Part shown: positions 48,642 through 59,131 of the stretch, one piece after another
Position numbering within the stretch: position 1 is the first letter of the stretch
Layout: each line of letters opens with the position of its first letter
NCBI GenBank assembly: GCA_019054805.1
Contig: JAHQIY010000002.1
Coordinates: 9,114,001 to 9,178,000 of the forward strand
Direction: 5' to 3'
Source of the DNA: Brachionus manjavacas
Lineage: Eukaryota; Rotifera; Eurotatoria; Ploima; Brachionidae
DNA: 64,000 nucleotides
The notes under the pieces: model-generated
The model's input: the letters and a program-made list of their open reading frames with translations, nothing else
What the model was told of the DNA's origin: nothing
The model's database searches: none
Position numbers and translations under genes: made by a program

Positions 48642-49143
48642 TCACAATCATTTCTATATCAAGATACAACCCACCAAAATAATAAACGAGAAAAAGACGA
48701 AGAAAATTTGAAAAATGATTATGTGTCACTGTTAGGTTATAAAGTTTTTCTCCGTTAAATAAACGAATCGCTTTTTCGGCGAAATTCCAACCTTTCTTCC
48801 GATAAAAAAATTCAAGCATATTGAAACGCACAACAAATATATTACCACTTTTGTTTAAAGAAGAAAACCAGTCATCTTCAAGCTCATTTGAAAAAAGCAT
48901 TATTTCTGCATTAGGGTGAAATTTGACCACAGTTTCGAACGCTTTTTGATAAATGAGTGAAAACGAGCTTCCTCGCCAAATCAAAAAAATATGAAATTTA
49001 TCATTGGATGGAGTATGAGACAAATAATAAAAATTAAGTTCAGTGTCAACGGTTTTTGTAAACATAGTCTTGTAAGAAGCAATAAAAAGAAAACAAGCAA
49101 TTAAAAAGAGAAAAAAACTCATGCACCGAATATTTCTTCTCAT
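48642..49143 (-). pseudogene. GT32/A4GALT-like glycosyltransferase, copy A, C-terminus missing
   Basis: Minus strand. Starts MRRNIRCMSFFLFLIACFLF, a short cytoplasmic basic end followed by a signal anchor as in Golgi type II enzymes, and matches copies B and C down to the YFGGLYLDI block. At the DXD motif it passes into the LTR remnant of the older Gypsy element. The second Asp of the motif reads Glu (DIE instead of DID) and the C-terminal ~180 residues are absent. Its N-terminal 170 residues are in one open frame. Not expected to be an active enzyme. Confidence 0.85.
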
Positions 49144-51817
49144 CACAAACAAAAAATTAATAATTTTGATGATTTAATTAATTTAAAAAAAATAAATAAA
49201 ATAAATTTAAAGAATGAATGCAACTAAATAAATAACTTGTATTAATTTAAAAGGTTAAATCAAAAAGATTTAAAAAATTTTGAAATATTATCCATTTTGT
49301 TTTTACACGAATTAGTTTTCTTAAAATATCAAATTTTCTAAAAATCAAATTCTATAGCAACAAAAGCCTTAGAAACCTATAGAAAAATAGTTTTTAAACA
49401 AATTCGTAAAAGAATTAATTATTATTAAATAAAACTATTATAACTACGTGTAAAAATAAATTAACTAATGCTTTGCTCCATAGAATAAATCATATTTTGA
49501 TGATTTAAGAATTAATTGTATTGCAATAAAAAATATTAAAAGCGCATTAAAGTCAAAAAATATATTTGAAATGTTCCATTTTTAGCTATTTAAATAATAG
49601 CATTCTCGATGTAACCTAAAAAGTTTTTGAAAATTTCTTAACTTTTGATTTCAAAGGCTTTTGTTGCCATATTATAATTTTGAAAAATGAAGAGGCTTAG
49701 ACCGAATGGATGAAACGCCTCGATGAGACAATTCTGAAGTGAGGAACTAAGCTCTACATTAAGAAGAATATTCTACGAGATTACGAAACATGATCAATAT
49801 TTTATTTAAAAAATATGATAAAAATCTATTGATTTAAAATTTGTACTTCGGCATTTTTTTGAATTCATTCATTGTTTCTTTCAGGATTTGTATGTCTGAA
49901 ATATGAAAATTGCGCTGACTTTTTTTGCTGGGATTTTAGGTCTTTCGTATAGAACTCCATGATAAATCATTAAAAAGTTCTCCCACGGACTGGATTGGAA
50001 AAACAATAACTTAAATTGGAAAAACTAAAGATACGATCGATTTTTACGATTAAGATACGATTTTTTAAACAATTCCAAGAAACGATTGATTTATCTAAAA
50101 AAATCAAAACGCGAATAAAGAAATTTTTTGTTAAATATTAGACGGTTTGAAATCAATCCCGCCGAGATTCGACCGCTTAATTTTGTTTTGCACTCATTTT
50201 TCGTAAACTTGCGTCAAAAATTTTTTTAAATTTATCAAATAAATTTTATCGAAATAAAAGTCGTCTTTGGTGTACATTTACGGGTAAAGCCTAATAATAT
50301 TTAGATTCTATTATTATTTTCAATTTTTTAAAGTATTATATTCTTTGGGTTGTCTATTCCGTTGGAATTGTTTCTGTTTCAACAATAATCTTACGATTTT
50401 GATTTTTATTATTTTGCTGACAACTTTCTTCCTCTAATGCCGTTTCATTGTCTTGAAACTCAATTATTTTGACATTTTTACTTTCTATTTTAGTGGTTAT
50501 TACGTTTAATTTATCTATACAAATCTATGCAATTTGCAGATGTAACTGCATATTTCATTGACTTTGAAAATATTTTTGTTGATTTTTCAATTTAAAAGTT
50601 AAAGATTTTGATGCAAATAAGAATCTTTTTCTTAGCAGTCTTTGAACTTTCATCAATTATTTTAACAAAATTAAGACAAGCAATAAAACGTTTTAGAGGA
50701 TAAAAATTCAAAGATTCATTGTATTAATGATCTCAATTATTTTTATATCTTCATTTTTTGTTAATCAGGCTTTCAGGCAACTGATGTTGGCTTTCGTGAG
50801 AACGCACTAAGAGAACGCTGTTGCTGCTTGGAACCTTTAATACAAAAATTTCTAAAAATATACTAGGATTAGTACAAAGTCCAGCCACAAAATTATTGTA
50901 TGATCTCAGACATCTAGCCAAGTTAGAACTTACCACCCTAAGAGTGAGACGATAAAGAGGCGAGCTTATAGAGTTTTTTAAGATCACAAATGATTTTAGC
51001 TCGGGAGTGTGGCATAACTAAACTTTATAAAGCAACTAACTGACAAGCGAAGGTCCAACCGGTGGCTTTCGAGGTCATCAGCACAGAATGACTTACCAGC
51101 TCAGCATCACAAAACAACGAGACAACTTTCTGACAAAAAGATGAGTAAACAATCAGTTGGATTGGGCTGCCTGCCAAATTAATCAAATCGTAAAGGAACA
51201 AATGCTTTTAAAAACCAGCTGGATAATTTTAAAAAAATGAATTAACGGAAAAAACTTTAGCTTTTTACGTTATTTTTATTTTATTTACTTTTTTATTGTA
51301 GAATTAAAAGATAACTTTATTTTATGGTATGTAAAAACCAGAGAGCTACTATAGCTAGTTTACGTATTGCCTTGCTCCGCAGCTCTCCTGCTTTAGCTTA
51401 AATTATTATTTTATTACTATTTATATTTATACAAATATCTCAATTATAATTTTTATTGGAATATAATTGAAAATAAGCATGAATAAAAAAGAGCTGCAAC
51501 AGCATACAGATGTGAGCTTAAATTTTAAATAGCAACAAGAGGGCAGTTTTCTAAGTTGTCAAGTTGCGTAAATCGAGACAAAGTTTCTTAGAGGCATGAG
51601 TGAAAAAAATGAATGGCTTTGGCCAAAAAAACTGTGTTGCTTTTGAACATGGTCCATCAGTCGCCTTTCTAAGGCAAACTGGACATTTAGGACAATTTAG
51701 GGCTTTCCATAAAATAAGAAACAATTTTTTCGAAAATATCGAGAATTGATTTAGGAGCTTATACTTTACCTTTTAAGATAATTTATTAAAAAATGCAAAG
51801 AAATTAAGAAACAAAAT
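49144..51817. other. intergenic spacer of the 3.64-kb unit (first copy)
   Basis: 2.67 kb conserved in all copies. Minus-strand candidate exons: about 50350-50500 (KNVKIIEFQDNETALEEE, then RKIIVETETIPTE-stop) and about 49848-49905 after an acceptor-like CATATTTCAG (DIQILKETMNEFKKM, then PKYKF-stop). A palindromic CTTTATAAAG at 51025 and a GAGAGCT...AGCTCTC inverted repeat at about 51340-51386 are also seen. These may belong to a second small gene of the unit, but no full gene model is supported. Copies of the spacer: 52787-55457, 56426-58672 and, inverted, 59132-61809. Confidence 0.5.
50751..50987 (-). CDS. conserved 78-codon ORF in the 3.64-kb spacer (copy 1)
   Basis: Minus-strand frame (LKNSISSPLYRLTLRVVSSN, SYNNFVAGLCTNPSIFLEIF, LPESLINKK-stop) repeated without change in the other tandem units. 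It lacks an ATG (first codon GTG) and spans a perfect donor-like GTG/GTAAGT, so it is more likely part of an exon-intron border or noncoding. An overlapping ATG frame (MPHSRAKIICDLKKLYKLAS) ends just before that donor. No family recognised. Identity between units is no evidence of selection because the spacer is equally conserved. Confidence 0.2.
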   Translation of the reverse strand: MILKNSISSPLYRLTLRVVSSNLARCLRSYNNFVAGLCTNPSIFLEIFVLKVPSSNSVLLVRSHESQHQLPESLINKK

Positions 51818-52786
51818 TTAGCCAAAATAAATGGCGTTCCAAACTCTTCCGGCAAATTTTTTCTTCAAATCTGTCTATAATTATACTCTTATTTCCAGCT
51901 CCATAAAGATGCAAAACAAAACAATTTTTTATCGCATCTTCAATATTTGAATCATTTTTAGGAACTTCTTGAAATCGTATCTTATAATGCTTCAAACAAT
52001 TCAAATAATAATTTGGCATTAAATTGATCACATTTAGATAATCTTTAATAATATTTATCAACATTGTTGCTCCTCCTGAACCATAGACTTGGTTATTCTT
52101 CCAGTGAGATTCAAAATTATCCAGGGCATTTCCTATAAAAGGATGATTTTTTTCAAACGAGAAAATACAATTACATAGGCATGAAAAATTTTTTATTTGT
52201 TCAGTTGAAAAGCTTTCTGTGCTGCATATATAACTTTGCTCTTCATCTACTCCAATGAAATTTTTATAAATAGATAAATCTCTTAAAACAATCATATCTA
52301 TATCAAGATACAACCCACCAAAATAATAAACGAGAAAAAGACGAAGAAAATTTGAAAAATGATTATGTGTCACTGTTAGGTTATAAAGTTTTTCTCCGTT
52401 AAATAAACGAATCGCTTTTTCGGCGAAATTCCAACCTTTCTTCCGATAAAAAAATTCAAGCATATTGAAACGCACAACAAATATATTACCACTTTTGTTT
52501 AAAGAAGAAAACCAGTCATCTTCAAGCTCATTTGAAAAAGCATTATTTCTGCATTAGGGTGAAATTTGACCACAGTTTCGAACGCTTTTTGATAAATGAG
52601 TGAAAACGAGCTTCCTCGCCAAATCAAAAAAATATGAAATTTATCATTGGATGGAGTATGAGACAAATAATAAAAATTAAGTTCAGTGTCAACGGTTTTT
52701 GTAAACATAGTCTTGTAAGAAGCAATAAAAAGAAAACAAGCAATTAAAAAGAGAAAAAAACTCATGCACCGAATATTTCTTCTCAT
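51818..52786 (-). CDS. GT32/A4GALT-like glycosyltransferase, copy B
   Basis: Predicted type II Golgi membrane enzyme of about 322 residues, intronless. N-terminal MRRNIRCMSFFLFLIACFLF anchor; WRGSSFSL start of the catalytic domain; LFLVYYFGGLYLDIDMIVL with the DXD (DID) metal/nucleotide-sugar site; NHPFIGNALDNFESHW and VYGSGGATMLINII matching the acceptor region of alpha-1,4-galactosyl/N-acetylglucosaminyltransferases (GT32, Gb3-synthase family); and FVLHLYGAGNKS near the end. Family members transfer a sugar to glycolipid or glycoprotein acceptors; the substrate here is unknown. Two one-base homopolymer differences from the other copies (one fewer A near 52535, one more T near 51858) shift the frame, cancelling in length. 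This is either real decay or sequencing error. Confidence 0.88.
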
Positions 52787-55457
52787 CACAAACAAAAAAT
52801 TAATAATTTTGATGATTTAATTAATTTAAAAAAAATAAATAAAATAAATTTAAAGAATGAATGCAACTAAATAAATAACTTGTATTAATTTAAAAGGTTA
52901 AATCAAAAAGATTTAAAAAATTTTGAAATATTATCCATTTTGTTTTTACACGAATTAGTTTTCTTAAAATATCAAATTTTCTAAAAATCAAATTCTATAG
53001 CAACAAAAGCCTTAGAAACCTATAGAAAAATAGTTTTTAAACAAATTCGTAAAAGAATTAATTATTATTAAATAAAACTATTATAACTACGTGCAAAAAT
53101 AAATTAACTAATGCTTTGCTCCATAGAATAAATCATATTTTGATGATTTAAGAATTAATTGTATTGCAATAAAAAATATTAAAAGCGCATTAAAGTCAAA
53201 AAATATATTTGAAATGTTCCATTTTTAGCTATTTAAATAATAGCATTCTCGATGTAACCTAAAAAAGTTTTTGAAAATTTCTTAACTTTTGATTTCAAAG
53301 GCTTTTGTTGCCATATTATAATTTTGAAAAAATGAAGAGGCTTAGACCGAATGGATGAAACGCCTCGATGAGACAATTCTGAAGTGAGGAACTAAGCTCT
53401 ACATTAAGAAGAATATTCTACGAGATTACGAAACATGATCAATATTTTATTTAAAAAATATGATAAAAATCTATTGATTTAAAATTTGTACTTCGGCATT
53501 TTTTTGAATTCATTCATTGTTTCTTTCAGGATTTGTATGTCTGAAATATGAAAATTGCGCTGACTTTTTGATGGGATTTTAGGTCTTTCGTATAGAACTC
53601 CATGATAAATCATTAAAAAGTTCTCCCACGGACTGGATTGGAAAAACAATAACTTAAATTGGAAAAACTAAAGATACGATCGATTTTTACGATTAAGATA
53701 CGATTTTTTAAACAATTCCAAGAAACGATTGATTTATCTAAAAAATCAAAACGCGAATAAAGAAATTTTTTGTTAAATATTAGACGGTTTGAAATCAATC
53801 CCGCCGAGATTCGACCGCTTAATTTTGTTTTGCACTCATTTTTCGTAAACTTGCGTCAAAAATTTTTTAAATTTATCAAATAAATTTTATCGAAATAAAA
53901 GTCGTCTTTGGTGTACATTTACGGGTAAAGCCTAATAATATTTAGATTCTATTATTATTTTCAATTTTTTAAAGTATTATATTCTTTGGGTTGTCTATTC
54001 CGTTGGAATTGTTTCTGTTTCAACAATAATCTTACGATTTTGATTTTTATTATTTTGCTGACAACTTTCTTCCTCTAATGCCGTTTCATTGTCTTGAAAC
54101 TCAATTATTTTGACATTTTTACTTTCTATTTTAGTGGTTATTACGTTTAATTTATCTATACAAATCTATGCAATTTGCAGATGTAACTGCATATTTCATT
54201 GACTTTGAAAATATTTTTGTTGATTTTTCAATTTAAAAGTTAAAGATTTTGATGCAAATAAGAATCTTTTTCTTAGCAGTCTTTGAACTTTCATCAATTA
54301 TTTTAACAAAATTAAGACAAGCAATAAAACGTTTTAGAGGATAAAAATTCAAAGATTCATTGTATTAATGATCTCAATTATTTTTATATCTTCATTTTTT
54401 GTTAATCAGGCTTTCAGGCAACTGATGTTGGCTTTCGTGAGAACGCACTAAGAGAACGCTGTTGCTGCTTGGAACCTTTAATACAAAAATTTCTAAAAAT
54501 ATACTAGGATTAGTACAAAGTCCAGCCACAAAATTATTGTATGATCTCAGACATCTAGCCAAGTTAGAACTTACCACCCTAAGAGTGAGACGATAAAGAG
54601 GCGAGCTTATAGAGTTTTTTAAGATCACAAATGATTTTAGCTCGGGAGTGTGGCATAACTAAACTTTATAAAGCAACTAACTGACAAGCGAAGGTCCAAC
54701 CGGTGGCTTTCGAGGTCATCAGCACAGAATGACTTACCAGCTCAGCATCACAAAACAACGAGACAACTTTCTGACAAAAAGATGAGTAAACAATCAGTTG
54801 GATTGGGCTGCCTGCCAAATTAATCAAATCGTAAAGGAACAAATGCTTTTAAAAACCAGCTGGATAATTTTAAAAATGAATTAACGGAAAAAACTTTAGC
54901 TTTTTACGTTATTTTTTATTTTATTTACTTTTTTATTGTAGAATTAAAAGATAACTTTATTTTATGGTATGTAAAAACCAGAGAGCTACTATAGCTAGTT
55001 TACGTATTGCCTTGCTCCGCAGCTCTCCTGCTTTAGCTTAAATTATTATTTTATTACTATTTATATTTATACAAATATCTCAATTATAATTTTATTGGAA
55101 TATAATTGAAAATAAGCATGAATAAAAAAGAGCTGCAACAGCATACAGGAGTGAGCTTAAATTTTAAATAGCAACAAGAGGGCAGTTTTCTAAGTTGTCA
55201 AGTTGCGTAAATCGAGACAAAGTTTCTTAGAGGCATGAGTGAAAAAATGAATGGCTTTGGCCAAAAAACTGTGTTGCTTTTGAACATGGTCCATCAGTCG
55301 CCTTTCTAAGGCAAACTGGACATTTAGGACAATTTAGGGCTTTCCATAAAATAAGAAACAATTTTTTCGAAAATATCGAGAATTGATTTAGGAGCTTATA
55401 CTTTACCTTTTAAGATAATTTATTAAAAAAAATGCAAAGAAATTAAAAAACAAAAAT
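52787..55457. other. intergenic spacer of the 3.64-kb unit (second copy)
   Basis: Same content and order as 49144-51817, including the 78-codon frame at 54392-54628. No additional feature. Confidence 0.7.
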
Positions 55458-56425
55458 TTAGCCAAAATAAATGGCGTTCCAAACTCTTCCGGCAAATTTT
55501 TCTTCAAATCTGTCTATAATTATACTCTTATTTCCAGCTCCATAAAGATGCAAAACAAAACAATTTTTTATCGCATCTTCAATATTTGAATCATTTTTAG
55601 GAACTTCTTGAAATCGTATCTTATAATGCTTCAAACAATTCAAATAATAATTTGGCATTAAATTGATCACATTTAGATAATCTTTAATAATATTTATCAA
55701 CATTGTTGCTCCTCCTGAACCATAGACTTGGTTATTCTTCCAGTGAGATTCAAAATTATCCAGGGCATTTCCTATAAAAGGATGATTTTTTTCAAACGAG
55801 AAAATACAATTACATAGGCATGAAAAATTTTTTATTTGTTCAGTTGAAAAGCTTTCTGTGCTGCATATATAACTTTGCTCTTCATCTACTCCAATGAAAT
55901 TTTTATAAATAGATAAATCTCTTAAAACAATCATATCTATATCAAGATACAACCCACCAAAATAATAAACGAGAAAAAGACGAAGAAAATTTGAAAAATG
56001 ATTATGTGTCACTGTTAGGTTATTAAGTTTTTCTCCGTTAAATAAACGAATCGCTTTTTCGGCGAAATTCCAACCTTTCTTCCGATAAAAAAATTCAAGC
56101 ATATTGAAACGCACAACAAATATATTACCACTTTTGTTTAAAGAAGAAAACCAGTCATCTTCAAGCTCATTTGAAAAAAGCATTATTTCTGCATTAGGGT
56201 GAAATTTGACCACAGTTTCGAACGCTTTTTGATAAATGAGTGAAAAAGAGCTTCCTCGCCAAATCAAAAAATATGAAATTTATCATTGGATGGAGTATGA
56301 GACAAATAATAAAAATTAAGTTCAGTGTCAACGGTTTTTGTAAAAATAGTCTTGTAAGAAGCAATAAAAAGAAAACAAGCAATTAAAAAGATAAAAAAAC
56401 TCATGCACCGAATATTTCTTCTCAT
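55458..56425 (-). CDS. GT32/A4GALT-like glycosyltransferase, copy C
   Basis: Same protein as copy B: signal anchor, WRGSSFSL, DXD in GGLYLDIDMIVL, VYGSGGATML, and a C-terminal EEKFAGRVWNAIYFG that looks like the original end. From the catalytic domain start to the stop it is one open frame of about 269 residues, the longest intact stretch of the family here. One missing A in a poly-A run near 56270 separates the anchor from the catalytic frame. It also has Leu-Asn for Leu-Tyr in GEKLNNLTVTH, and a few changes in the anchor region. If the A is a sequencing error this copy would encode a full 322-residue enzyme. Confidence 0.9.
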
Positions 56426-58672
56426 CACAAACAAAAAATTAATAATTTTGATGATTTAATTAATTTAAAAAAAATAAATAAAATAAATTTAAAGAATGAA
56501 TGCAACTAAATAAATAACTTGTATTAATTTAAAAGGTTAAATCAAAAAGATTTAAAAAATTTTGAAATATTATCCATTTTGTTTTTACACGAATTAGTTT
56601 TCTTAAAATATCAAATTTTCTAAAAATCAAATTCTATAGCAACAAAAGCCTTAGAAACCTATAGAAAAATAGTTTTTAAACAAATTCGTAAAAGAATTAA
56701 TTATTATTAAATAAAACTATTATAACTACGTGCAAAAATAAATTAACTAATGCTTTGCTCCATAGAATAAATCATATTTTGATGATTTAAGAATTAATTG
56801 TATTGCAATAAAAAATATTAAAAGCGCATTAAAGTCAAAAAATATATTTGAAATGTTCCATTTTTAGCTATTTAAATAATAGCATTCTCGATGTAACCTA
56901 AAAAAGTTTTTGAAAATTTCTTAACTTTTGATTTCAAAGGCTTTTGTTGCCATATTATAATTTTGAAAAATGAAGAGGCTTAGACCGAATGGATGAAACG
57001 CCTCGATGAGACAATTCTGAAGTGAGGAACTAAGCTCTACATTAAGAAGAATATTCTACGAGATTACGAAACATGATCAATATTTTATTTAAAAAATATG
57101 ATAAAAATCTATTGATTTAAAATTTGTACTTCGGCATTTTTTTGAATTCATTCATTGTTTCTTTCAGGATTTGTATGTCTGAAATATGAAAATTGCGCTG
57201 ACTTTTTTTGCTGGGATTTTAGGTCTTTCGTATAGAACTCCATGATAAATCATTAAAAAGTTCTCCCACGGACTGGATTGGAAAAACAATAACTTAAATT
57301 GGAAAAACTAAAGATACGATCGATTTTTACGATTAAGATACGATTTTTTAAACAATTCCAAGAAACGATTGATTTATCTAAAAAATCAAAACGCGAATAA
57401 AGAAATTTTTTGTTAAATATTAGACGGTTTGAAATCAATCCCGCCGAGATTCGACCGCTTAATTTTTGTTTTGCACTCATTTTTCGTAAACTTGCGTCAA
57501 AAATTTTTTAAATTTATCAAATAAATTTTATCGAAATAAAAGTCGTCTTTGGTGTACATTTACGGGTAAAGCCTAATAATATTTAGATTCTATTATTATT
57601 TTCAATTTTTTAAAGTATTATATTCTTTGGGTTGTCTATTCCGTTGGAATTGTTTCTGTTTCAACAATAATCTTACGATTTTGATTTTTATTATTTTGCT
57701 GACAACTTTCTTCCTCTAATGCCGTTTCATTGTCTTGAAACTCAATTATTTTGACATTTTTACTTTCTATTTTAGTGGTTATTACGTTTAATTTATCTAT
57801 ACAAATCTATGCAATTTGCAGATGTAACTGCATATTTCATTGACTTTGAAAATATTTTTGTTGATTTTTCAATTTAAAAGTTAAAGATTTTGATGCAAAT
57901 AAGAATCTTTTTCTTAGCAGTCTTTGAACTTTCATCAATTATTTTAACAAAATTAAGACAAGCAATAAAACGTTTTAGAGGATAAAAATTCAAAGATTCA
58001 TTGTATTAATGATCTCAATTATTTTTATATCTTCATTTTTTGTTAATCAGGCTTTCAGGCAACTGATGTTGGCTTTCGTGAGAACGCACTAAGAGAACGC
58101 TGTTGCTGCTTGGAACCTTTAATACAAAAATTTCTAAAAATATACTAGGATTAGTACAAAGTCCAGCCACAAAATTATTGTATGATCTCAGACATCTAGC
58201 CAAGTTAGAACTTACCACCCTAAGAGTGAGACGATAAAGAGGCGAGCTTATAGAGTTTTTTAAGATCACAAATGATTTTAGCTCGGGAGTGTGGCATAAC
58301 TAAACTTTATAAAGCAACTAACTGACAAGCGAAGGTCCAACCGGTGGCTTTCGAGGTCATCAGCACAGAATGACTTACCAGCTCAGCATCACAAAACAAC
58401 GAGACAACTTTCTGACAAAAAGATGAGTAAACAATCAGTTGGATTGGGCTGCCTGCCAAATTAATCAAAGCGTAAAGGAAGAAATGCTTTTAAAAACCAG
58501 CTGGATAATTATTAAAAAATGAAGTAACGGAAAAAACTTTAGCTTTTTACGTTATTTTTATTTTATTTACTTTTTTATTGTAGAATTAAAAGATAACTTT
58601 ATTTTATGGTATGTAAAAACCAGAGAGCTACTATAGCTAGTTTACGTATTGCCTTGCTCCGCAGCTCTCCTA
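56426..58672. other. intergenic spacer of the 3.64-kb unit (third copy, cut)
   Basis: Follows the other spacers up to CCGCAGCTCTCC, where the inverted segment begins (TATTTATCTATTTAT). Confidence 0.7.
58033..58269 (-). CDS. conserved 78-codon ORF in the spacer (copy 3)
   Basis: Identical frame to 50751-50987 (also at 54392-54628). The inverted copy is at 59963-60241 on the plus strand and is 14 codons longer because one A is missing near its end. Same doubts apply: GTG start, donor-like GTAAGT inside. Confidence 0.2.
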   Translation of the reverse strand: MILKNSISSPLYRLTLRVVSSNLARCLRSYNNFVAGLCTNPSIFLEIFVLKVPSSNSVLLVRSHESQHQLPESLINKK

Positions 58673-58679
58673 TTTATCT

Positions 58680-59131
58680 ATTTATAAAAATTTCATTGGA
58701 TTAGATGAAGAGCAAAGTTATATATGCAGCACAGAAAGCTTTTCAACTGAACAAATAAAAAATTTTTCATGCCTATGTAATTGTATTTTCTCGTTTGAAA
58801 AAATCATCCTTTTATAGGAAATGCCCTGGATAATTTTGAATCTCACTGGAAGAATAACCAAGTCTATGGTTCAGGAGGAGCAACAATGTTGATAAATATT
58901 ATTAAAGATTATCTAAATGTGATCAATTTAATGCCAAATTATTATTTGAATTGTTTGAAGCATTATAAGATACGATTTCAAGAAGTTCCTAAAAATGATT
59001 CAAATATTGAAGATGCGATAAAAAATTGTTTTGTTTTGCATCTTTATGGAGCTGGAAATAAGAGTATAATTATAGACAGATTTGAAGAAAAATTTGCCGG
59101 AAGAGTTTGGAACGCCATTTATTTTGGCTAA
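58680..59131 (+). pseudogene. GT32/A4GALT-like glycosyltransferase, copy D, 5' part missing
   Basis: Plus-strand copy starting after the DXD motif (NFIG, DEEQSYICSTESFSTEQ) and running to the original C-terminus (EEKFAGRVWNAIYFG-stop). The anchor and nucleotide-sugar site are absent. One A fewer in the FEKNHP run near 58800 breaks the frame. The copy begins exactly at the inversion breakpoint. Confidence 0.88.

Larger units (their letters stand above)
48642..58672. repeat. 3.64-kb tandem repeat with a glycosyltransferase gene, about 2.75 units
   Basis: The glycosyltransferase start codons lie at 49143, 52786 and 56425, spacing 3,643 and 3,639. Each unit has one gene plus about 2.67 kb of conserved spacer. 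Units are nearly identical, including noncoding DNA, so amplification is recent. The left end is cut inside copy A and the right end at 58672 by an inverted copy. Confidence 0.95.

Noticed and set aside
48604-49152. A novel intact 182-residue glycosyltransferase ending FYSKTLL
   Set aside because: The C-terminal residues come from reading into the LTR remnant; it is a chimera of a truncated copy.
51340-51386. tRNA or structured RNA at the GAGAGCT...AGCTCTC palindrome
   Set aside because: Only one 7-bp stem is clear. No tRNA arms, anticodon loop or TTC box could be laid out.
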